Shown here in pieces: positions 1 through 5,502 of a stretch of DNA of 14,007 nucleotides (position 1 is its first letter; each line of letters begins with the position of its first letter). A model generated the notes under the pieces. It worked only from the letters and a program-made list of their open reading frames with translations, ran no database searches and was not told the origin of the DNA. The position numbers were made by a program, and so were the translations under genes. Location: positions 1 through 14,007 of the forward strand of contig WQZL01000051.1 in NCBI GenBank assembly GCA_009780755.1. The letters run 5' to 3'. Origin of the DNA: Promicromonosporaceae bacterium. GTDB taxonomy: Bacteria > Actinomycetota > Actinomycetes > Actinomycetales > Cellulomonadaceae.

Positions 1-1617
1 ACCGGTAAGACGCGGGCGATCACTCATCGCATCGCCTACGGGGTTCGCTCCGGCGTCTATAACCCCACCTCGGTGCTGGCCGTCACCTTCACCGCCCGGG
101 CCGCCGGTGAGATGCGTTCTCGCCTGCGAGCGCTGGGCACCTCCGGGGTGGCCGCGCGCACCTTCCATGCGGCGGCGCTGGCGCAACTGCGGTATTTCTG
201 GCCCAAAGTTATCGGGGGAGCGCCGGGCGAGCTGACGCCGCAGAAGGCGTCGCTGGTCACCGTCGCCGCCCAGCGCATTGGCCTCGACGTTGATCGCCTG
301 GCCGTGCGCGACCTGTCCTCTGAGATCGAATGGGCCAAGGTCTGCCTCGTTCCTCCAGACAATTATGAAAACCGAGCGCTTAGCCAGGGGCGGGCGGCCC
401 CCGCCGGATTCACACACCAGCAGGTCGCCCGGTTAGCCACCGCCTACGAAGAGGCGAAGTCTGAACGGGGAGCACTCGACTTCGAGGACGTGTTGATGAT
501 TCTCGCGGGCATTCTGCATGAACACCGCCCCGTCGCCGAACAGGTGCGCCGCCAATACCGCCACTTCGTGGTCGATGAGTATCAGGATGTCTCGCCGCTG
601 CAACAGTTCCTGCTCGACCAGTGGCTCGGTGATCGCGACGAGCTGTGCGTGGTGGGCGATCCCGCGCAGACCATCTACTCGTTCACCGGAGCCACCCCGG
701 CCTACCTGCTTGACTTTCAGCAGCGCTTCCCGAACGCCAGCCAGATGCGCCTGACCCGCAACTACCGCTCTACGCCCCAGGTGGTGCACCTAGCGAACGA
801 CGTGTTGCGCCGGGGCAAGGTGGCCGGGGTACTCGATCTGACCGCCCAACGCCCCACCGGACCGACCGCGACCTTCACCGTCTACGACGACGATGAGGCC
901 GAGGCCGCCGGGGTGGCCGCGAAAGCCGCCCGACTCATCGCCGGTGGCCTAAAGGCGAGCGAGATTGCCGTGTTGTACCGCACCCAGGGTCAATCCGAGG
1001 CGTTCGAGACGGCGCTGACCCAGGCCGGGGTCGGGTACCAGGTGCGCGGTGGGGAGCGGTTCTTTCAACGCAAGGATGTGCGCGAAGCAATCTTGCTGCT
1101 TCGCGCCGCTGCCCATACCCAGCGCGACGACATGCCCATGCCCGCGCAGGTGCGTGACGTACTCGCCTCGCTGAGCTGGACGGACGACCCGCCGACGGTA
1201 CGCGGTGCCATCCGGGAACGGTGGGACGCGCTCAACGCGCTGGTCATGCTGGCCGACGACCTGGCTGCCGCTGGCTTAAGCGGCGGAAACCAAGCCACCA
1301 TCTCTACCCTCGTCGCCGACCTTGACGAACGGGCCTTAGCCCAACACGCCCCCACCGTAGAGAGGGTGACGCTGGCCACCCTGCATGCCGCTAAGGGTCT
1401 GGAATGGGATGCGGTGTTCCTGGTCGGGGCCAGCGAGGGACTGATCCCCATCTCCCTGGCCGAAACCGATGAGGCGGTGGCCGAGGAGAGGCGCCTGCTT
1501 TACGTTGGCATCACCCGCGCGCGCACCCATCTTACGGTGAGCTACGCCCAAGCCCGCGCATCTGGCACCCGCGCCACCCGGAAACGCACCCGGTTTCTTG
1601 ACGGCATCGGCAAGTAA
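1..1617 (+). CDS. uvrD2: UvrD2-like superfamily 1A DNA helicase (5' end outside window)
   Basis: ATP-dependent 3'-5' DNA helicase of the UvrD/PcrA/Rep type, a cytoplasmic repair or replication enzyme. The frame is open from base 1, which falls inside the Walker A motif (TGKTR at codons 1-5), so only a few dozen N-terminal residues are missing. Other motifs in order: DEYQD (motif II, codons 192-196), GDPAQTIYSFTGA (motif III), LTRNYRST (motif IV), TLHAAKGLEWD (motif V, after codon 456) and RRLLYVGITRAR (motif VI, from codon 497). The protein stops about 30 residues after motif VI, at RFLDGIGK. Mycobacterial UvrD2 continues there into a tetracysteine and HRDC region, so this is a short form. 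The uvrD2 name rests on the next-door whiB7 and on helicase-core similarity. An internal ATG at position 73 is not the start, because the motif I residues lie upstream of it. Confidence 0.93.
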   Translation, partial: TGKTRAITHRIAYGVRSGVYNPTSVLAVTFTARAAGEMRSRLRALGTSGVAARTFHAAALAQLRYFWPKVIGGAPGELTPQKASLVTVAAQRIGLDVDRLAVRDLSSEIEWAKVCLVPPDNYENRALSQGRAAPAGFTHQQVARLATAYEEAKSERGALDFEDVLMILAGILHEHRPVAEQVRRQYRHFVVDEYQDVSPLQQFLLDQWLGDRDELCVVGDPAQTIYSFTGATPAYLLDFQQRFPNASQMRLTRNYRSTPQVVHLANDVLRRGKVAGVLDLTAQRPTGPTATFTVYDDDEAEAAGVAAKAARLIAGGLKASEIAVLYRTQGQSEAFETALTQAGVGYQVRGGERFFQRKDVREAILLLRAAAHTQRDDMPMPAQVRDVLASLSWTDDPPTVRGAIRERWDALNALVMLADDLAAAGLSGGNQATISTLVADLDERALAQHAPTVERVTLATLHAAKGLEWDAVFLVGASEGLIPISLAETDEAVAEERRLLYVGITRARTHLTVSYAQARASGTRATRKRTRFLDGIGK

Positions 1618-1628
1618 AAGCCCTGGTC

Positions 1629-1668
1629 AAAAAAAGATGTGACGAATCTTGCGGAAGAACGGTAGGCT
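1629..1668 (+). promoter_or_regulatory. Putative whiB7 promoter with AT-rich activator site
   Basis: A run of seven A (1629-1635) lies 3 bp upstream of a -35-like GTGACG (1639-1644). After an 18-bp spacer comes a good actinobacterial -10, TAGGCT (1663-1668), predicting transcription from about 1675. WhiB7 is known to activate promoters that carry an AT-rich tract just upstream of the -35, which its AT-hook contacts. The layout therefore fits autoregulation. The element starts 11 bp after the uvrD2-like stop, so whiB7 has its own promoter here. The site was read by eye; the -35 is a weak match. Confidence 0.6.
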
Positions 1669-1736
1669 ACGGGAGTCCCTGTCGGCGGCGCGCGTGAGAG
1701 GCAATGCGCCGAAGTTGAAAGCAAGGAGGTGAAGTG

Positions 1737-1913
1737 ATGGAAAACCAGGTCTCGATGACGATGACTAGCGTACGTAATGTGGTCTTTGGCAGGCACGGCT
1801 TTGCGCCTATGCCCCGGAAGCCAAGGCACACATCTGTCCAAATGTCTCTTGGACACGCCGATCACTTCGCCTTCGTAAACGACTCCGCCCCCGCCGGGAG
1901 CGCCGCAGCCTAA
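1737..1913 (+). CDS. 58-codon upstream ORF (leader peptide) of whiB7
   Basis: A short ORF lies between the predicted whiB7 promoter and whiB7. It starts at ATG 1737, 6 nt after a near-perfect Shine-Dalgarno (AAGGAGGT, 1723-1730). A GTG at 1734 is possible but only 3 nt from that site. The peptide begins MENQVSMTMTSVRNVVFGRH and ends SAPAGSAAA; it shows no domain or signal sequence. Its strong ribosome site, and the terminator 21 nt after its stop, suggest that being translated matters more than the product. whiB7 genes of mycobacteria and streptomycetes also have translated leader ORFs that sense ribosome inhibition. Codons 49-51 (1881-1888) contain the segment that can pair with the terminator. 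A 7-bp hairpin (TGTCCAA/TTGGACA, 1835-1855) also lies within it. Confidence 0.72.
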   Translation: MENQVSMTMTSVRNVVFGRHGFAPMPRKPRHTSVQMSLGHADHFAFVNDSAPAGSAAA

Positions 1914-1945
1914 ACCTGCGAGACGCCCTTCATGGCCGCGGAGTC
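1881..1945 (+). promoter_or_regulatory. Candidate antiterminator pairing in the whiB7 leader
   Basis: GACTCCGC at 1881-1888, inside the leader ORF, is the exact reverse complement of GCGGAGTC at 1938-1945, most of the 5' arm of the terminator. The 8-bp duplex includes A1942, which is bulged in the terminator stem. The two structures are mutually exclusive. A ribosome moving freely would cover 1881-1888 as the terminator is made; one stalled earlier would leave it free to pair and allow read-through. The complementarity is seen directly; the mechanism is inferred. Confidence 0.55.
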
Positions 1946-1968
1946 CACCCAGGACCCGCGGCTTTTTT
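1935..1968 (+). terminator. Intrinsic terminator/attenuator in the whiB7 leader
   Basis: GCCGCGG (1935-1941), a bulged A and GTCC (1943-1946) pair with GGAC (1952-1955) and CCGCGGC (1956-1962). This gives an 11-bp GC-rich stem with a 5-nt loop, followed at once by six T (1963-1968). It lies between the leader-ORF stop (1913) and the whiB7 start (2024). Uninterrupted transcription from the whiB7 promoter should therefore mostly stop here. A terminator ahead of its own gene is the mark of attenuation. Confidence 0.85.
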
Positions 1969-2023
1969 CGTAGCTGGTCCTGATTGCCACAACTGTGACA
2001 GACCAGACCCGACGGAGACCGCC

Positions 2024-2416
2024 GTGCGACTCGCACATCTACTCGACAGCCAACATCTAAACACCGCTCCCGGAACTGCCGCGCTGACCACGCCCGATGC
2101 CTGGACGCCCCATGCTCCCACCCCGCCAGCGGAGCAGGCCAGCATCGACGAAGCCTTCAACGCCGTGCTGGGACGCATCCTGCCCTGCCGCAACGAAGAC
2201 CCCGAACTGTGGTTCGCCGAACAGGCCGCCTTGGTGGAGCAGGCCAAGGCGCTATGCCGAGCCTGCCCCCTGATGGCCGGTTGTCTCGACGGCGCCCTAG
2301 AACGGGCCGAGCCGTGGGGCGTCTGGGGCGGGGAAGTTTTCGTAGACGGCGCCATCGTTGCGACCAAACGCGGTCGAGGCCGCCCCCGCAAAGACGAGAT
2401 CACCATCGCTGCTTAG
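2024..2416 (+). CDS. whiB7: WhiB7-type redox/antibiotic-responsive transcriptional regulator
   Basis: Iron-sulfur regulator that binds the primary sigma factor and activates intrinsic resistance genes against ribosome-targeting antibiotics. The 130-aa protein has the four cluster cysteines, C55, C78, C81 and C87 (C-x22-C-x2-C-x5-C). These are followed by EPWGVWGGE (residues 96-104), the WhiB turn with the W7-type context, and the basic AT-hook RGRGRPRK (116-123) that separates WhiB7 from other WhiB proteins. The roughly 40-residue N-terminal extension is low in recognisable features. The start is GTG 2024, 6 nt after GGAG (2014-2017). Expression is probably controlled by the AT-rich promoter and by the leader-ORF/terminator upstream. 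The stop at 2416 lies 4 bp from the end of the convergent ThiF-like gene. Confidence 0.93.
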   Translation: MRLAHLLDSQHLNTAPGTAALTTPDAWTPHAPTPPAEQASIDEAFNAVLGRILPCRNEDPELWFAEQAALVEQAKALCRACPLMAGCLDGALERAEPWGVWGGEVFVDGAIVATKRGRGRPRKDEITIAA

Positions 2417-2420
2417 AAAG

Positions 2421-3464
2421 CTAGCGTTGGTTCAGCGAGGAGCAGCCGCATTTTGGGTGTGGCGGGAGGGAGCGATGAGCCGGGATCGCTTGGGGCAGGG
2501 CAATTTCCAGGATGTTGTTAGCCGTTTGTGGCCGAAGCCCGTCTAGGTGGGCCAACACCTGCGCGCAGGCCACGGCGGCGGCCACGGCGGTAACGGCGGT
2601 CTCGTGGAGCGGCGCCGCAGCCGTAAATAGCTGATCCCTGATTCCCGGCCAGGCCGGATCCTCATCCTGATGATGCAGGTCTAGGCACCAAACGCAGGAG
2701 GTGATCCCCGGCAGCACGAACGGGCCGACCGCCATATCCGCCTCGCGGGTGGTCACCACCAGGTGCGCCACCCCGGTGCCCATCAGCCGCAGATACCGCG
2801 CCGGATTTGGGGCATGAGCCTCACCAAAAACAACCACGGCAGGTCGGCCATCTGGCGCGATGGCCACTTGCGGCGCTGCTCGATGCAGCGCATTAGCCAG
2901 CGTCTTGCGTCTATCGCGACCGACATCGCCAGGGCAGTAGGGGCCTAGGCCTACATCTTCAAATTGAACTAGGTCATCGTTGGGCAGGATCAGGGTGCCG
3001 ACTCCGGCTGAGGCTAGACCGAGTGCGATGGTGGCGCCGAGGCGATCTAGGCTGGTGAGGGCGACGGCGGCGCTCGCCCGGTTGGCCAGTGTGTTCTCGC
3101 CGATACCGTCGATTCGGAGCAAGCCAAGAACGATTGCATCGGCGGCGCAATTGCCCGGCAGGGGAACCTCAGCTGCTGCTCGGGGGCGCAGATGAGTGAA
3201 GCCGCTCTGACGAAGTAGGCCGATCAAGGCAGCTTGGCGATCAGGGGTGATGCCTCGTCTCTTAGCCAAGATTGCGGTTTTCACATGGCGGCGGTGAGTT
3301 AGATCACGCAACCAGGCGGCTTCATCTTCGGTGAGTCCGTCGATGCGGAGCGCCCAGCGCGGGTCTGTGCCCAGTTGTATTGCGCCTTCGCCGCGATCCA
3401 GCCAGATGGTGCCAGGGCGAAGGCGAAGTCGGCCAGAGTTTTTGGGGCTGATTGCGGTGGTCAT
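2421..3464 (-). CDS. ThiF/E1-like Rossmann-fold protein with zinc-type cysteines
   Basis: A 347-aa protein related to the ThiF/E1 activating-enzyme superfamily, and to the ThiF-like proteins found with azole peptide clusters. Residues 133-165 look like the nucleotide-binding strand-loop-helix and second strand (RLGATIALGLASAGVGTLIL). The usual glycine-rich GxGxxG start is degenerate (SLDRLGA). Later come a CxxC (C257, C260) in SCVWCLDLHHQDEDPAWP and a CxC (C339, C341) in HPKCGCSS, a likely structural zinc site. No adenylation-arginine set or catalytic cysteine was assigned, so activity is uncertain. A ThiF-like gene is recalled near whiB7 in mycobacteria too; no azole-peptide precursor or dehydrogenase is seen here. 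ATG 3464 (MTTAIS) was chosen over an in-frame TTG at 3491; AGGGTGG precedes it. It is divergent from the metalloprotein at 3561. Confidence 0.75.
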   Translation of the reverse strand: MTTAISPKNSGRLRLRPGTIWLDRGEGAIQLGTDPRWALRIDGLTEDEAAWLRDLTHRRHVKTAILAKRRGITPDRQAALIGLLRQSGFTHLRPRAAAEVPLPGNCAADAIVLGLLRIDGIGENTLANRASAAVALTSLDRLGATIALGLASAGVGTLILPNDDLVQFEDVGLGPYCPGDVGRDRRKTLANALHRAAPQVAIAPDGRPAVVVFGEAHAPNPARYLRLMGTGVAHLVVTTREADMAVGPFVLPGITSCVWCLDLHHQDEDPAWPGIRDQLFTAAAPLHETAVTAVAAAVACAQVLAHLDGLRPQTANNILEIALPQAIPAHRSLPPHPKCGCSSLNQR

Positions 3465-3516
3465 GTAACCACCCTGCCAGAGCAGAGCCAATTCCCGCTT
3501 TCCGTATTCACAGGGC

Positions 3517-3525
3517 TGTGGATAA
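3517..3525 (-). promoter_or_regulatory. Consensus DnaA-box sequence
   Basis: TGTGGATAA at 3517-3525 is the exact complement of the 9-mer DnaA box TTATCCACA. It sits alone in the 96-bp gap between the divergent ThiF-like and YgjP-like starts. No cluster of boxes or AT-rich unwinding region is present, so this is not an origin. It could be a DnaA transcriptional site or chance. The sequence match is certain; function is unknown. Confidence 0.4.
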
Positions 3526-3560
3526 CGTGTTTGGGAGTGAGTTGCGGGTACGGTCGTGTC

Positions 3561-4088
3561 ATGGCCGAGATGAGTACCCAGCCCCAGGTGGAGGTGCGTC
3601 GCTCAAAGCGACGCAAGACGACCGTTAGCGCTCACCAGGAGGGTGACCGCGTGATCGTGGCGATTCCCGCGCATCTATCGAAGGTGCAGGAGCGCGAGTG
3701 GGTAGCCAAGATGCTAGCCGGGCTAGAACGCAAACAGGCCAAGCGTCGCCCCTCCGATGAGGGGCTGTGGGCCAGGGCCGGGGAGCTGTCCCGCCGCTAT
3801 CTGGGTGGGCGGGCGCAGCCGACCAGCGTGCGTTGGGTTACCAACCAGAATGGTCGCTGGGGTTCTTGTACCCCGGCGGAGGGTTCGATTCGGCTCTCAA
3901 CCAGGCTCCAGGGGATGCCGCAGTACGTACTCGACTACGTGCTACTCCACGAACTGGCCCATCTGCTGTGTTCTGGGCACGGCCCGCAGTTCTGGGCGCT
4001 ACTCGACCCCTACCCGCACACCGAAAAAGCCAAGGGCTTCCTAGACGGCATCGCCCACGCCCAACACCTCAACCAAACACACGCATAA
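3561..4088 (+). CDS. YgjP/DUF45-type HExxH zinc metalloprotein
   Basis: Small cytoplasmic metallopeptidase-like protein of the YgjP-like family (PF01863, often labelled M48 family); the physiological substrate is not known. The 175-aa sequence carries the family signature WVTNQNGRWGSCTPAEGSI (residues 92-110), then HELAHLLCSGHGPQFW. There H130 and H134 with E131 form HExxH, and H140 is the likely third zinc ligand. The N-terminus is basic (RRSKRRKTT) and no signal peptide or membrane segment is seen. ATG 3561 was chosen because similarity begins after it and the 62 upstream codons open from 3375 overlap the start of the divergent gene. No strong Shine-Dalgarno precedes it. GC-rich coding matches its neighbours. 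This family commonly sits near uvrD2 in actinobacteria (recalled). Confidence 0.88.
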   Translation: MAEMSTQPQVEVRRSKRRKTTVSAHQEGDRVIVAIPAHLSKVQEREWVAKMLAGLERKQAKRRPSDEGLWARAGELSRRYLGGRAQPTSVRWVTNQNGRWGSCTPAEGSIRLSTRLQGMPQYVLDYVLLHELAHLLCSGHGPQFWALLDPYPHTEKAKGFLDGIAHAQHLNQTHA

Positions 4089-4103
4089 AAATCGGCAGAC
4101 AGA

Positions 4104-4188
4104 CGAAATGGGCCAGTCTCGACCCTCGAAACGGGATAATACTGACTGGCGAAATGGGATAGTATTGACTGACGGAATGGATCAGCAG
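4104..4188. repeat. 23-bp tandem repeats upstream of the DUF4143 ATPase gene
   Basis: Three consecutive 23-bp units (4104-4126, 4127-4149, 4150-4172) and a partial fourth (from 4173) fill the 117-bp gap before the ATPase. Units 2 and 3 match at 19 of 23 positions, and all four differences are transitions. The shared core is CGAAAYGGGATARTAYTGACTG. Unit 1 agrees mainly at the CGAAATGGG start. The array ends just ahead of the ribosome site at 4193, so it may be an operator array for the gene downstream. No convincing -35/-10 pair was placed within it. Confidence 0.75.
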
Positions 4189-4205
4189 GACCAGGAGGTG
4201 GGCGG

Positions 4206-5483
4206 ATGTATCTGCCGAGGATTGTGGATGGAGTGCTGGAGGAGTACCTGACCAGCACCCGTGCGGTGTCCGTTGAGGGGCCGCGTGCCGTGGGTAAGAC
4301 CAGAACCGCCAGTCGAGTAGCTAGAAGCGTCTTGCGCCTAGACGATTCGGCCACGCGAACCATTGTGTCCGCAGACCGTATCGGTTACCTGCGCGATCTT
4401 CAAGCGCCGGTGTTGGTGGATGAATGGCAGCTCGATCCGCCAGTTTGGGACGCGGTGCGTCGTCTCGTCGATGATGAGCCAACCCCTGGCCGGTTCGTGC
4501 TGACCGGTAGTGCCGATCCCGGTGATTTGCAACGACATCCGGGTGCAGCGCGGTTTCTACGGTTACGGATGCGCCCGCTTTCGTTTGCCGAACGCGCGTT
4601 AGAGAACCCAACGGTTAGCCTCAATGCCTTGTGGCGTGGGGAGAGTGACTTGCGCGGAACGACATCGGTATCGCTACGCGATTACGCAGATGAGATTGTC
4701 TCCTCGGGCTTACCGGCGGTGCGCGCCGAGCCAAGTTCAGTTCGCTTGGACATCGTTGCCGACTACCTTGGCTATGCGCTAGAACACGACGTACCCGATC
4801 TGGGCGGCGGACGCCGTCGGCCATCTGCGCTGCGTGCGTGGCTGCGCCCTTACGCCGCCGCAACTTCGAGTGTGACCTCATTGCGCACAATCGCCACCGC
4901 TGCTTCACCTGAAGATGCCCCAAGTAAAGCGACTATTGCCAGCTATCGCGATGTACTCTCTAGGCTTTGGCTACTCGACGAGGTTCCAGCTTGGGAGCCA
5001 GCGGGTACCCGGCTAACTCAGGTGATGCAGGCTCCTAAACACCATCTTGCCGATCCGGCGCTGGCCGCGAGCTTGCTTGGCACGGATGCTGATGGCCTAG
5101 TTCTGGCTAGCGGCATTGGCGATACAGATCCTTCCCTTGCCGCGTTGCGCGATGGCCCGCTATTCGGGGCGCTTTTTGAATCGCTAGTCACGCTTAGCGT
5201 ACGTGCCTACGCCGCACCTGCGCGGTTGGAGGTTTCACATTTGCGCACTCATCGCGGTGACCGCGAGATAGATCTGATTCTTGAGGGCCGGGACGGGCGG
5301 ATAGTGGCAATTGAGTCAAAGATGTCCGGTGCCGCTGACGCTCATGACGTTCGGCATTTGAATTGGCTTCACAGCAAGATTGGCGACCGTTTAGTTGACC
5401 GTCTCATCGTCAACACCGGTACCACCGCTTATCGCCGTCCTGATGGCGTTGGCGTTGTCCCCTTGGCACTACTCGGGCCGTAG
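4206..5483 (+). CDS. DUF4143-type AAA ATPase
   Basis: A 425-aa ATP-binding protein of the AAA_14/DUF4143 family, whose role is not firmly known. An N-terminal P-loop domain shows Walker A (EGPRAVGKT, residues 24-32), Walker B (VLVDEWQ, 69-75) and a sensor-like FVLTGS (97-102). A helical middle region follows. The C-terminal domain contains HRGDREIDLILEGRDGRIVAIESK, split here as DREIDLIL and IVAIESK. This E-D-ExK pattern resembles a PD-(D/E)xK nuclease-like fold and is typical of the family. ATG 4206 has a strong Shine-Dalgarno, AGGAGGTG (4193-4200), 5 nt upstream. The gene appears single, with a convergent neighbour 19 bp downstream. Its codons use more A/T-ending triplets than the flanking genes and it breaks the conserved block, both hints of insertion or transfer. 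Confidence 0.85.
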   Translation: MYLPRIVDGVLEEYLTSTRAVSVEGPRAVGKTRTASRVARSVLRLDDSATRTIVSADRIGYLRDLQAPVLVDEWQLDPPVWDAVRRLVDDEPTPGRFVLTGSADPGDLQRHPGAARFLRLRMRPLSFAERALENPTVSLNALWRGESDLRGTTSVSLRDYADEIVSSGLPAVRAEPSSVRLDIVADYLGYALEHDVPDLGGGRRRPSALRAWLRPYAAATSSVTSLRTIATAASPEDAPSKATIASYRDVLSRLWLLDEVPAWEPAGTRLTQVMQAPKHHLADPALAASLLGTDADGLVLASGIGDTDPSLAALRDGPLFGALFESLVTLSVRAYAAPARLEVSHLRTHRGDREIDLILEGRDGRIVAIESKMSGAADAHDVRHLNWLHSKIGDRLVDRLIVNTGTTAYRRPDGVGVVPLALLGP

Positions 5484-5502
5484 GTGTTGGCGCGACTTTC
5501 TC

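Noticed and set aside
3517..3525. Origin of replication at the DnaA box
   Set aside because: Only one box is present, with no AT-rich unwinding region and no dnaA/dnaN neighbours.
3375..3560. Longer N-terminus for the YgjP-like protein
   Set aside because: It overlaps the 5' end of the divergent ThiF-like gene, has no family similarity and includes the intergenic DnaA-like site.
4104..4188. CRISPR array
   Set aside because: The 23-bp units are directly adjacent with no spacers, diverge from each other, and no cas genes are nearby.
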